A stretch of DNA of 64,000 nt from Paenarthrobacter nitroguajacolicus. GTDB lineage: Bacteria > Actinomycetota > Actinomycetes > Actinomycetales > Micrococcaceae. The stretch is from contig NZ_VNFK01000012.1 of assembly GCF_007786235.1 (NCBI RefSeq), positions 94,276 to 158,275 on the forward strand, written 5' to 3'. The notes beneath the pieces were generated by a model. That model made no database searches and had not been told where the DNA came from. It saw only the letters and a program-made list of their open reading frames with translations. Positions within the stretch are counted from its first letter, which is position 1. Each line of letters starts with the position of its first letter. Position numbers and translations under genes: made by a program. This document shows, piece after piece, positions 49,164 to 57,921 of this stretch.

Positions 49164-50765
49164 ATGACGACAGGCAGCACCCCCGGCCCCGGTACTTCTC
49201 CAGCGACCAACGAATCATTCTCCCCCGATACCAAGGCCGCAAAGCCTGCAGCCACCGCGGGAAAGCCCGTGGCATATCCTGCAATCTGGCAAGGATTCCT
49301 GGGTTCCCTGTTCATGTTTGCCGGATCCATTGGCATTGGATGGATCGCCAACGGATCCCCCATGATCCGCCACCCCATAGTCATTGCCCTGCGCACCGAG
49401 GGTTGGGGCGTGACGATCTCAGCTGTCCTCCTGACCGTGGGAGCCATGCTGCTGGTCCGCTCGTGGCTGCGGTTGGGTCAAAGGATGGGCAGCTGGGAAG
49501 GGAATTCCCTCAAACCTATTGTTGCCGCGATTGGAGCCTGGTCCCTCCCGCTCCTTTTCGCCGTGCCTGTCTATTCACGGGACGTTTACGCGTACATAGG
49601 CCAGGGCCGGTTGATGATGGAGGGGCAGAATCCCTACGACGTCGGCATCTCAACACTGAGCAACTGGTTTTCCCTCGGCGCAGATCCAGCATGGGCGGAA
49701 GCCCGAACCCCGTACGGGCCCTATTTCCTGTGGATGGCGCACGCCGTGGTTGGCATTACGGGCGCACAGCCGGACGTATCCGTGCTGTTGTTCCGGCTCC
49801 TGGCAGCAGGCGGAGTGCTGTTGTGCGTCCTGTACGTGCCCAAGCTGGCCGAACTCCACGGAATCAACGGCGCCCGCGCGCTGTGGATTGCCGTAGCCAA
49901 CCCGCTCTTCCTCATCAGCTTTGTTGCCAGCGCCCACAACGATGCCCTGATGGTGGGCCTGGCTGTGGCAGGCACGTACTTCGCCGCCACCAAACGGCCT
50001 ATCCTGGGCATCCTTTTGGTCACTGCTTCCATTGGGATCAAACCGGCCACAGTGCTTTTGCTGCCATTCATTGGACTCATGTGGGCGGGCGCTGGAGCGT
50101 CGTGGCCGCGCAAGTTCGGCATCTGGGCTGCCACCGCGGGCATCAGTTTCGCTGTATTGGCAGTCAGTGGACTCCCTTACGGGCTGGGCATGGGCTGGGC
50201 ATGGGCCATCACCGATCCAACGCCCGGGTTCACAGGCTACTCACCGTCGGGCTTCCTGGGCCAACAGATAGAGTTCCTCGGCAACGCCTTGGGGCTGCCG
50301 GGCAACGCAATGGCAGACATCCTGCGCGCAGCCATGAAGTGGGGCGCCGTGGGGCTGGTCCTGCTGTTGATGTTCCGGGGAGACCATTCCCACGTGGTGC
50401 GGCGCATGGCGCTGGCCTTCGCAGCCATGGTGCTGCTCTCCCCGATCATTCAGCCGTGGTACATCCTGTGGTTCGTACCGTTCCTTGCCGTGACGGGGAT
50501 CAGGGACGACTGGCAGATGCGGTGCCTCTACGTTGGCGTGACCTTCTTTGTGGTGTTCGGCGCGCAGGACCAGCTGTCGGTATGGTCGTTCGTTGAGGTC
50601 TCCGTAGACTTGTCATCCCTGGCGTTCGCCATTGCCCTGCTGTTCGCGTTCTACCTGGTGTTCCTGGACATCCATACACGCAGGCTGCTGGTGCAAGGGA
50701 AGATATCGCGCTGGGTGGGGCAGACCGACCGGCGGTTGCTCCACCGGCCCCCAAACCTCCGCTAG
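49164..50765 (+). CDS. mptB: polyprenyl-phosphomannose-dependent mannosyltransferase, MptB-like
   Basis: A 533-residue GT-C membrane glycosyltransferase resembling MptB, which uses polyprenyl-phosphomannose to extend the alpha-1,6-mannan core of lipomannan-type glycans. After a disordered N-terminus there are about 12 or 13 spans; the GT-C acidic pair is probably in VYSRDVYAYIGQGRLMMEG, with further typical text RTPYGPYFLWMAHAVV and SFVASAHNDALMVGLAVAGT. ATG 49164 (MTTGSTPGPG) is favoured over an upstream TTG. Two related GT87-type genes lie convergently downstream, which supports a lipoglycan locus. The substrate is inferred from family similarity. Confidence 0.8.
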   Translation: MTTGSTPGPGTSPATNESFSPDTKAAKPAATAGKPVAYPAIWQGFLGSLFMFAGSIGIGWIANGSPMIRHPIVIALRTEGWGVTISAVLLTVGAMLLVRSWLRLGQRMGSWEGNSLKPIVAAIGAWSLPLLFAVPVYSRDVYAYIGQGRLMMEGQNPYDVGISTLSNWFSLGADPAWAEARTPYGPYFLWMAHAVVGITGAQPDVSVLLFRLLAAGGVLLCVLYVPKLAELHGINGARALWIAVANPLFLISFVASAHNDALMVGLAVAGTYFAATKRPILGILLVTASIGIKPATVLLLPFIGLMWAGAGASWPRKFGIWAATAGISFAVLAVSGLPYGLGMGWAWAITDPTPGFTGYSPSGFLGQQIEFLGNALGLPGNAMADILRAAMKWGAVGLVLLLMFRGDHSHVVRRMALAFAAMVLLSPIIQPWYILWFVPFLAVTGIRDDWQMRCLYVGVTFFVVFGAQDQLSVWSFVEVSVDLSSLAFAIALLFAFYLVFLDIHTRRLLVQGKISRWVGQTDRRLLHRPPNLR

Positions 50766-50814
50766 ACGGGAACCTCCGCTAGACGGTGAACCTCCGCTCA
50801 GCCCCGAACCTCAG

Positions 50815-52095
50815 CTACAGGGCCTTCTGCTCCACCGGTTTGCGTCGTCCCAGCTCCACGGTCCGTTGCACCGACCACCACAGCAGCACCACCAGCAGGA
50901 CATTCCGGGTGGTGAGCACAGCGGCCATGACCGGGTGCGCGTGGATGAGCGGGGTGTAGAACAGCGGATAGATCACGAACGTGGTCATGGCAATGGCCAT
51001 CAGCAAGGTGGCAGGCACCTTCCAGCGGTTCCAGTCGTGGGTCAGGCCGGCGACGATCACCGGGGCCAACCAGATGATGAACTGCGGCGAACCCACCTTG
51101 TTGAACACGATGAACGCCGTGGTCATCATCAGTGCACCTTCAAGGAAAAGTTCCTCGCGCTCCGCACCGCGGTTGAGCGCACGGATCAGCAGGATCGCAC
51201 CGGTGATCGCAGCCACAATCAGCAGTGGCTGCATCAGGAACGCTGCGACGTCGGCGCCGGGCCCGTAGACCTCCGTGGAGTTGATGGCTACGTTGTCGGC
51301 CATCTTGGAACCGGCGATGTTGAAAACGCTGAGCCATACCCAAGGAGTGGAGAACGTTGCCTCCAGTTGCATGCCGCGTTCGCCCTGGTTGATCAGGAAG
51401 TCCAGGATGTGGCTGAAGCCACCGGTGAGGTACGTTCCGAAAGCCACGACGGCGGTGACGCCCGCCCCGGCGGCGACCATCTGGAGTCGGTTACGGCTTG
51501 CGATGATCATCGGCGCCAGGACCGCTGCGGGCCATACCTTGATCCACGTCGCTACGCTCAGCAGGACGGAGGCGATCACTGGCCGTTGGGCGGCACACAG
51601 CAACGCGATCAACACAATGGGCGCTGTGATGCCCTCAACACGGGCAAAGCTGAGGTAGCCCATGAACACGGTGAAGAACAGCCACCACCATGCCGGCGCA
51701 ATCCCGCTGACCCGCCGGGGCCCCCGCGTCAGGTACCAGAGCCCCAGCGCGTTGAGGGCCGTGATAATCAGCGTCCACACCAACAGGTACAGGTCCGGTC
51801 CGGCAATGCCGGCCAGGAAGATGGGGATCTGTGCCAGGACCGGGTACACCCAGGGGCTGATCTTTCCCGTGAGGCTTTCCGGGTGGTAACCCTCCATGGC
51901 CCACTGGCGGTACTGCTCAGTGTCGCTGAAGGTATCGCCGTGGAGGAAGAACGAGGCCATCCAGCACAGGAAGAAGATGTGCACGGCGGCAAAACCCCAC
52001 CACACGCTGGCGGGCCGGGCGAACCACTCTACGACTGCAGGTGGCAGGACGCGGCTGCGGATACGGACCAGTCGGTCGAAAAACGTCGCGGAAAT
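50815..52095 (-). CDS. GT87-like membrane glycosyltransferase, probable ATT start
   Basis: A 426-residue GT-C/GT87-like (DUF2029-type) membrane protein. It is a clear duplicate of the upstream gene: both share WGFxxVH near the first span, FNKVGSPQFIIWLAP in the C-terminal half, and IxPLFY and NVLLVVLLWWS near the end. No ATG, GTG or TTG lies at the expected start. ATT at 52095 has AAGGAG seven nt upstream, follows the preceding stop by 1 nt, and aligns with the paralog's Met (SATFFDRLVRIRSRVLPP against DSFFSMLAEIRGRTIP). A role in mannan or other glycan assembly is likely. Confidence 0.78.
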   Translation of the reverse strand: MSATFFDRLVRIRSRVLPPAVVEWFARPASVWWGFAAVHIFFLCWMASFFLHGDTFSDTEQYRQWAMEGYHPESLTGKISPWVYPVLAQIPIFLAGIAGPDLYLLVWTLIITALNALGLWYLTRGPRRVSGIAPAWWWLFFTVFMGYLSFARVEGITAPIVLIALLCAAQRPVIASVLLSVATWIKVWPAAVLAPMIIASRNRLQMVAAGAGVTAVVAFGTYLTGGFSHILDFLINQGERGMQLEATFSTPWVWLSVFNIAGSKMADNVAINSTEVYGPGADVAAFLMQPLLIVAAITGAILLIRALNRGAEREELFLEGALMMTTAFIVFNKVGSPQFIIWLAPVIVAGLTHDWNRWKVPATLLMAIAMTTFVIYPLFYTPLIHAHPVMAAVLTTRNVLLVVLLWWSVQRTVELGRRKPVEQKAL

Positions 52096-52096
52096 C

Positions 52097-53401
52097 TTAC
52101 GGCTCCTTGACCACTGGCTGGGCCACAGGGGACGGCTTCCTGCCCAGCGAGTACAAACGGCGGGCGGACCAGAAGAGGAGCACCACCAGCAGCGCATTCC
52201 GGATGGTCAGTACTAGCGCCATCCAAGGATTGTTGTGGCTCAACGCATCGTAGAACAGCGGGTAGATGAAGAACGTGGCGCCGGCGATCGCAATCAACAT
52301 GGTGGCCGGGACGCGCCACGCTTTCCAGTTGTGCGCCAGGCCCACCGCAACAGCCGGGGCAAGCCACACCATGAACTGCGGTGATCCCACTTTGTTGAAC
52401 ACGATGAAAGCGGTCACCAAGGTGAGGGCACCGGACAGCAGGAGTTCCGTGCGGTCCACGCCTCCGCTGAGCTTTCCCTGATGGAGCGCCCAGAACGTCA
52501 AACCGGCCACGGCGGCCGCAGCCAGCAGCAGCAGGGGCTGCATCAGCACGGACATGAACGCCGTGCCGGGCCCGTCAACCTGCATGGAGTTGATGTCGGT
52601 GTTCATGTACATGCGGGAATCACCGATCCCCAGGACCGACAACCACAGCCAAGGCGTGGTGAACGTGGCTTCAAGCTGCATGCCGCGATCGCCCTGCTGT
52701 GTCAGGAAGTTCAGCAACTTGGGGACGGCACCTACGGTAGCCGCGAGCGCCACCACAACCGCCGTCGTCGCAATTCCTGCGGCCACTACGAGCAAACGGT
52801 TCTTGACCACGGCGAACAAGGCCAACATGACAGCAGCGGGCCACACCTTCATCCACGTGCCAATGCTCAGCAGGACGGACGCCACGAATGGCCGGGCCAC
52901 ACCATAGACCAGTGCCACGAGGACGATGGGAGCCGTCAAACCATCAACGCGGGCGAAGCCAAGCCAGCCCATCAGGAGGACGAAGCTCAACCACCACCAT
53001 CCGGCAGGGATGGCTTCACTGCGCCGGCCGCGGTCAGTGAGTTTGAGCATGGCCCAGCCGTTGAGGACGGTGGTCAGCAGTACCCAGAGGAAGAAGAAAG
53101 GCCCGGGGCCGGCCACTGCGGCCAACCCCATGGGAATCAGGGACAGGATGGGATAGACCCAGGGGCTCGGGCCACCTGAGAGGTTGGCGTCGTTGAAACC
53201 AGCCAACGCCCATTCCCTGTAGATAAAGGTGTCGCTGAACGCTTCACTCCTGAAGGACAGCAGCGCTGCGAACACCAAGAATCCCAGGTGCACAACGATG
53301 AAGCCCCACAACAGACCCTTCGGGGAATTGATGCGTGCCGCCAACCTCGCTGGGATTGTTCTACCGCGAATTTCCGCGAGCATGCTGAAAAAACTATCCA
53401 T
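52097..53401 (-). CDS. GT87-like membrane glycosyltransferase
   Basis: A 434-residue GT-C/GT87-like membrane glycosyltransferase, paralogous to the next gene. The first span follows WGFIVVHLGFLVFAALLSF, then LAGFNDANLSGGPSPWVYPI, and FNKVGSPQFMVWLAPAVAVG near residue 350. Such enzymes transfer mannose from polyprenyl-phosphomannose on the outer membrane face. The start is ATG 53401 (a TTG 3 nt upstream is possible). It sits in an operon with its copy, convergent with an MptB-like gene, and near a degenerate EAL gene. Confidence 0.82.
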   Translation of the reverse strand: MDSFFSMLAEIRGRTIPARLAARINSPKGLLWGFIVVHLGFLVFAALLSFRSEAFSDTFIYREWALAGFNDANLSGGPSPWVYPILSLIPMGLAAVAGPGPFFFLWVLLTTVLNGWAMLKLTDRGRRSEAIPAGWWWLSFVLLMGWLGFARVDGLTAPIVLVALVYGVARPFVASVLLSIGTWMKVWPAAVMLALFAVVKNRLLVVAAGIATTAVVVALAATVGAVPKLLNFLTQQGDRGMQLEATFTTPWLWLSVLGIGDSRMYMNTDINSMQVDGPGTAFMSVLMQPLLLLAAAAVAGLTFWALHQGKLSGGVDRTELLLSGALTLVTAFIVFNKVGSPQFMVWLAPAVAVGLAHNWKAWRVPATMLIAIAGATFFIYPLFYDALSHNNPWMALVLTIRNALLVVLLFWSARRLYSLGRKPSPVAQPVVKEP

Positions 53402-53512
53402 CAACGTGGAACTTCCTTGCTAGGTGGGTCCCTGCTCAGCAGTCCCCAGATTTCTTGGGACCGAAAAACCCCCGCATGCTACTTTACGCGAGTCATCCAA
53501 AAGCAGTGGCAG

Positions 53513-54619
53513 CTAGCCTGCGGGCTGAGCCTCCGATTGCGCCCGGATGCTCCACGCCGACCAATCCAGCGGATGGACGGAGGGCCGTCCCAGGAGGTAT
53601 CCCTGCGCCGCCGTGACCTCCAACGCCGTGACTTCCTGGAGTTCCTCCGTGGTTTCGATGCCTTCGGCAATGACATCGGCGCCAATCTCCCGGGCAAGCT
53701 CAACGATGGCCCTGGCCCGGATCTTCTGCCCTTCGTTGCCTTCGATGCCCTCAATGAGATGGCGGTCCAGCTTGATGATGTCCGGCCGCAGTTGCTCAAT
53801 CCGGTCCAAGGAGACCAGGGCTGCTCCGGATGCACTGATGGCCAACCGCAGCCCCAGGGCCCGCAAGGGTCCCAGTCCGTCGCGTCCGGTTTGGCCTTCC
53901 ACGCCGGCCAGGCTGCCGGTCAGTTCAACAATGATCCTGTCCGGGGCGAGGGCCGCCGCAGCCAGCAAGTTCCGTACCCGCCGGTCGCTGGATGTTTCCG
54001 GGGTGAGGTTCAAAGCAACCGACATGTCCTCGGGAACATCGTGCGCAGCCGTCAGTGCACAGTGCAGCGCAGCGATCTCCAGCTCGGTCCCCAGGCCGGC
54101 TGCTGCAGCCTCGCTGAACCAAACATCGGCGCCAGCACCATCTTCACCGACGAAGCGTGTCAGCGCCTCCACGCCAACCACGTCGCCCGACGGCAGCGCG
54201 TGGACTGGCTGGAAAGCAGTCAGCAGGAGCTTGTCCGCGAGGATCGCCTGGATGCTCTCCCGCACTTCATGGCTGACGGGGATGGAAACGGTTCGGGCTG
54301 CGTCCGAGGATTCCAGATGCAGGCTGGCTGGCTCAAGCCCTACAGCGACTTTGGGTGTTGGCGCCGGATTCTTGCGTGTTTCAAGGAGGTGCTCCAACAA
54401 GGCGCCCTCAGGATCGTCGGGACGGGCCTCAACCAACTCGCGGAGCTTGTTCCTGACGTCCTCGCTGCCGGGGTCGGAATCGGCCAGGATGGACTCGATG
54501 ATGTCCGTGACCTGCTCGCGCATGGTCATATCCTCAGCGATCGGCAGCGCTTCGCCGTCACCAGCGCGCGCGTGGTCCGCACCGTCGCGCGGTGAAAGGG
54601 AGCCCTCTTCTTGAGCCAT
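53513..54619 (-). CDS. EAL-domain protein, probably catalytically inactive
   Basis: A 368-residue protein with an N-terminal region of ~125 residues and a C-terminal EAL domain (about 130-360). The EAL core keeps VVGVEALTRF, the Asn of LNLTPET, the Glu of IIVELTG, IKLDRHLI and AEGIETTEEL. The essential DDFG(T) segment is changed to ISASGAALVSL, so both metal-binding aspartates appear lost. c-di-GMP cleavage is unlikely; binding of c-di-GMP as a receptor is possible. It stands beside two GT87-like genes on the same strand with about a 110-nt gap. No GGDEF domain is present. Confidence 0.82.
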   Translation of the reverse strand: MAQEEGSLSPRDGADHARAGDGEALPIAEDMTMREQVTDIIESILADSDPGSEDVRNKLRELVEARPDDPEGALLEHLLETRKNPAPTPKVAVGLEPASLHLESSDAARTVSIPVSHEVRESIQAILADKLLLTAFQPVHALPSGDVVGVEALTRFVGEDGAGADVWFSEAAAAGLGTELEIAALHCALTAAHDVPEDMSVALNLTPETSSDRRVRNLLAAAALAPDRIIVELTGSLAGVEGQTGRDGLGPLRALGLRLAISASGAALVSLDRIEQLRPDIIKLDRHLIEGIEGNEGQKIRARAIVELAREIGADVIAEGIETTEELQEVTALEVTAAQGYLLGRPSVHPLDWSAWSIRAQSEAQPAG

Positions 54620-54790
54620 CGACTATTCCTTTATGTGTATCCCCCGCTGGCTGCGCCAGACAACGACCACCCACGAACATGTGGGCCTTGTCACGAATCT
54701 TACAGAGTAAAAGTTGCGCGCCGGTCATCATGGAGCCTTCCCGGCTCCGAAACCGTGTCGCTGGGCGCTTCGCACTGACATGCTGGAGGG

Positions 54791-55609
54791 GTGACATCCC
54801 TTTCGACGGAAATGCCCCGTACCGCGCTCAGTTGGAAACTGTTGCCAGCAGTGTTGCTGTCGCTGTCCGGCATTCCGCTCTTTGCCCTTGGCAACGAGAC
54901 GCTGGGCTACGGCCTCTTGGCCCTCAGCGTGGTGACCGCCGCCTTCATTGACCACCGCCTGATGCGGCACCTCATCCTGATCGCGGCCGGCATGACCATC
55001 TTCAGCTTGGTTCCGCTGAATGCCGACCTGAGCACCGGGCATATGGCCCTCATGGGTGGGGCCTTGGCCCTGGCCGTCTTGGTTCCCTGGCTGGTATCGC
55101 GGTTTGCCTACAGGGAAGACATCATCAAGTTCCCGGTGAACACCAGCCGCAAATGGCCCCTCGCCGCAAAGCTCTACCTGATAGGCGTCGTGGCGCTGGG
55201 TTACTTCATCCTGCCGTTCTATCTCATCAGCACAGGGGTGTACCAAAACTGGCCGGACGCCTCCGATCCTGAGATCTTCTGGCGGCTCTTCCTGGGCGTC
55301 AACGCTGTGGGGATCTGGGATGAACTGTTCTTCATCTGCACCACGTTCACGCTGTTGCGGCAACACTTCCCGGATTGGCTGGCCAATCTCCTGCAGGCGG
55401 TGGTTTTTTCGTCATTCCTGTGGGAGATCGGATACCAATCGTGGGGTCCCCTGCTGACCTATCCCTTCGCACTGCTGCAGGGCTACACCTTCAAACTGAC
55501 CAAGTCGTTCACGTATGTGGTGTCCGTGCACCTGCTTTTCGACTTCGTGCTGTTCCTTGCCCTGGTGCATGCGCACAACCGTGACTGGCTGCCGATCTTC
55601 CTGTACTAG
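54791..55609 (+). CDS. CPBP-like membrane protein with altered active site
   Basis: A 272-residue membrane protein with about seven or eight spans, like CPBP (Abi-type) intramembrane proteases. The expected motif 1 (EExxxR) reads WDELFFICTTFTLLRQ, the usual second-motif histidine is Glu in SSFLWEIGYQS, and the last motif keeps His in VVSVHLLFDFVL. The altered residues suggest that it may not be a protease. The start at 54791 is a valid initiator after a GGAGGGG run. It lies just left of the carotenoid genes but reads away from the MarR gene at 55636. Substrate and role are unknown. Confidence 0.72.
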   Translation: MTSLSTEMPRTALSWKLLPAVLLSLSGIPLFALGNETLGYGLLALSVVTAAFIDHRLMRHLILIAAGMTIFSLVPLNADLSTGHMALMGGALALAVLVPWLVSRFAYREDIIKFPVNTSRKWPLAAKLYLIGVVALGYFILPFYLISTGVYQNWPDASDPEIFWRLFLGVNAVGIWDELFFICTTFTLLRQHFPDWLANLLQAVVFSSFLWEIGYQSWGPLLTYPFALLQGYTFKLTKSFTYVVSVHLLFDFVLFLALVHAHNRDWLPIFLY

Positions 55610-55635
55610 CACTTCCCTTACCAGCCGGCTGGGCC

Positions 55636-56205
55636 TTACAAGCCCGCCCAGGCTTCCTCGGAAACTTCAATTTCCTGTGCCATGTCGTCGAGGAACCGCA
55701 TCACAGTTTCGCGTTCCGCAGGCGTCAACCGCGCTGCCGCCAGGAAGCGCTTGGCCTGTTGACGCCCGACGGTACGGACGGCAGCCTCATGCGTTTCGGT
55801 GGTGATGGCTATCGCGAGCGCCCGACGGTCGGAGGGGTGGGCGTGCCGCGTGATGTGTCCCGCGCGTTCCAGCCGGTCGAGCAGCTTGGTGGTTGACGCC
55901 GTCGAAATGTGAAGGTGGGCGGCTATGGCGCCTGGGGTGGCGATGACGTCATGGTTGGCGCAGACGATCAGGTAATGCAGCGCTCGCATGTCCGATTGGT
56001 TGAGCTTCATGTATCGGAGGGAGGCGTCGGAGAGGCGTTGTTCGGCTTCGCGCAGCCTCCCCAGCGCTGCCATCACGTCGCTGATCTGCTGGATGTCGGC
56101 GTCCGAGAGCCCTGACCGGTCCACGAGTTCCTGATGCGGATCATTGGAGTCCAGGTGATAGATGCCCGAGGAGACCGAGGCGTCGATTTCTTCAGAACTG
56201 GACAT
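55636..56205 (-). CDS. MarR-family regulator (CrtR-like)
   Basis: A 189-residue MarR regulator: YLIVCANHDVIATPGAIAAH, LHISTASTTKLLDRLERAGH and HITRHAHPSDRRALAIAIT make up the winged helix. The N-terminus has a ~70-residue extension. It is divergent from idi, the first gene of the carotenoid operon, with a double-CTAG site between them. By analogy with CrtR of Corynebacterium glutamicum, which represses the crt operon and is released by geranylgeranyl diphosphate, it probably controls carotenoid synthesis. The inducer here is inferred only. Confidence 0.82.
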   Translation of the reverse strand: MSSSEEIDASVSSGIYHLDSNDPHQELVDRSGLSDADIQQISDVMAALGRLREAEQRLSDASLRYMKLNQSDMRALHYLIVCANHDVIATPGAIAAHLHISTASTTKLLDRLERAGHITRHAHPSDRRALAIAITTETHEAAVRTVGRQQAKRFLAAARLTPAERETVMRFLDDMAQEIEVSEEAWAGL

Positions 56206-56248
56206 GCTGAGTATGTTACACCCAACTTCCTACATGGTAGCCTTTCTT

Positions 56249-56261
56249 CTAGCTTATCTAG
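56249..56261. promoter_or_regulatory. paired CTAG site between marR and idi
   Basis: CTAG at 56249-56252 and 56258-56261 lies in TTCTAGCTTATCTAGCAAAG, centred in the divergent promoter of the MarR gene and the carotenoid operon. CTAG is rare in GC-rich DNA, so two copies here suggest an operator. A similar pair precedes the other MarR gene at 62570. Confidence 0.45.
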
Positions 56262-56284
56262 CAAAGTTTGAGGGAAGGCGAAAA

Positions 56285-56839
56285 GTGAACGCGACAGAGA
56301 TGGTCGTCCTTCTTGACGACGCCGGGAACCCTATCGGTGAAGCTTCCAAAGCGGGGGTGCACACCCTGGATACCCCACTGCATCTGGCTTTCTCCTGCTA
56401 TTTGCTCAACGACTCCGGAGAAGTCCTCCTGACCCGCCGGTCACCGGAGAAGAAGACGTGGCCAAGCGTGTGGACCAACAGTTTCTGCGGTCATCCCGGG
56501 CCGGGCGAAGAGTTCGAAGACGCCATCATGCGACGGGCGCAGTTCGAACTTGGCGTGGATGCCAACAGGATCGAACTGGTCCTCCCCCACTTCCGGTACC
56601 GGGCCATTGATCCCACCGGAATTGTTGAGAATGAGATTTGCCCTGTCTATGTCGCCCGGATCAGCGGAGCACTGCAGCCCAATCCCTCCGAGGTTGCGGA
56701 CTGGGCCTGGATTTCACCGGCGGTGCTCGCAGATGCCTTGGAGCACTCTCCCGCCGCCTTCAGCCCATGGCTCGGACTGCAGTTCCCGCAGCTCCTTGAG
56801 GCGCAGGCACTCCCGCTCGTCGCGGGAGCCGGGGCATGA
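56285..56839 (+). CDS. idi: isopentenyl-diphosphate delta-isomerase, type 1
   Basis: A 184-residue Nudix-like enzyme that interconverts IPP and DMAPP. Catalytic residues are visible: the Cys in TNSFCGHPGPGEEFEDAI and the Glu in IVENEICPVYVAR; TRRSPEKKTWPSVWTNS is a further family block. The GTG start at 56285 has AGGGAAGG upstream and gives a family-length N-terminus. It overlaps crtE by 4 nt and is the first gene of the carotenoid operon, so it supplies DMAPP and the prenyl units for C50 carotenoid synthesis. A divergent MarR gene lies upstream. Confidence 0.93.
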   Translation: MNATEMVVLLDDAGNPIGEASKAGVHTLDTPLHLAFSCYLLNDSGEVLLTRRSPEKKTWPSVWTNSFCGHPGPGEEFEDAIMRRAQFELGVDANRIELVLPHFRYRAIDPTGIVENEICPVYVARISGALQPNPSEVADWAWISPAVLADALEHSPAAFSPWLGLQFPQLLEAQALPLVAGAGA

Positions 56840-57921
56840 CCGTCACCTCAGGCTCACTGCGAAGCCGGACAGACCTCTGCACCGCCATCGAAACCGAGCT
56901 CACCGGACTGATGGGAAAGAGGGCCAGCGTCGCCACGACCTACGGACCCGATTTCACCCGCCTTTGGGCCATTGCCGGCGAGAACGTCCTGGGGGGCAAA
57001 TTCGTGCGGCCCCTGCTCCTCATGGAAACGTACGACGCCCTGTACCAAGGAAGTTCCGGACAACGCGAGACCGCCATCAGCATCGCCGCCTCCATTGAGC
57101 TCCTGCACTATGCCTTCCTGCTCCACGATGACGTGATCGACGGCGACCTCGTCCGCCGCGGGCATCCCAACCTGATCGGTTCCCTGCTTGCCGAGGCCGG
57201 CGAAATCCCCCGCCCCGACGGAGCCCTCCACTGGGCGCAGACCGGTGGCATCCTCATGGGCGACATGCTGCTCGCCGCGACGCACCAATCGTTCGCCCGA
57301 GTGGACCTGCCCCACGAACTTCGCCTGCGGCTCCTCGACCTGCTGGAACACACCATCAACGAAACCGTTGCGGGCGAACAGCTGGACGTCGGCCTCGGCG
57401 ATGGAATCGTGGCTCCTGAACTTGAGACCATCCTGATGATGTGCGGCTACAAGACCGCTACCTACACCTTTGAGCTCCCGTTGCGCGCAGCCGCTGCCCT
57501 CGCTGGCGCGGATTTCGCCGTCGAGAACGCGCTCGCCACCGCCGGCCGGCATCTGGGGCTCGCCTTTCAGCTGCAGGACGACCTTCTGTCCACCTTCGGG
57601 GACCCGCAACGCCACGGCAAGGATCCCTATTCGGACCTGCGCGAGGGCAAGCAGACCGCCATCATTGCCCACGCCCGGTCCACCGCCTCATGGCCGGACA
57701 TCGAGCCCTTCTTCGGCAGGCCGGAACTCAACGGTGCGGAGGCCGACCACGTGCGCCGGCAACTCACTGATTGCGGGGCTGAGAAGTTTGTCCAGTCCCT
57801 GATAGCAGAGCAGCTGCAGGCTTTCAATGACGTACTGGCCAGCGCGGAATCGCAGGTCCCACCCAACGCCCGCAACGTCCTGGTGGACCTCGCCGGGCAG
57901 CTGGAAGGACGGCAGTCATGA
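56836..57921 (+). CDS. crtE: geranylgeranyl diphosphate synthase
   Basis: A 361-residue trans-prenyltransferase that makes GGPP for carotenoid synthesis. The first aspartate motif is LLHDDVIDGDLVRRG (DDxxD) and the second FQLQDDLLSTFGD; the flanking residues GKFVRPLLLMETYDAL are typical. It overlaps idi and crtB by 4 nt each, so translation is coupled. The second aspartate motif reads DDLLSTF, with the usual DDxxD spacing altered, as in related actinobacterial synthases. The product chain length is assigned by its place in the crt operon. Confidence 0.93.
   Translation: MTVTSGSLRSRTDLCTAIETELTGLMGKRASVATTYGPDFTRLWAIAGENVLGGKFVRPLLLMETYDALYQGSSGQRETAISIAASIELLHYAFLLHDDVIDGDLVRRGHPNLIGSLLAEAGEIPRPDGALHWAQTGGILMGDMLLAATHQSFARVDLPHELRLRLLDLLEHTINETVAGEQLDVGLGDGIVAPELETILMMCGYKTATYTFELPLRAAAALAGADFAVENALATAGRHLGLAFQLQDDLLSTFGDPQRHGKDPYSDLREGKQTAIIAHARSTASWPDIEPFFGRPELNGAEADHVRRQLTDCGAEKFVQSLIAEQLQAFNDVLASAESQVPPNARNVLVDLAGQLEGRQS

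Noticed and set aside
50632..52110. 492-codon frame opposite the GT87-like gene
   Set aside because: It is antisense to a clear membrane protein gene and has low-complexity polar composition.
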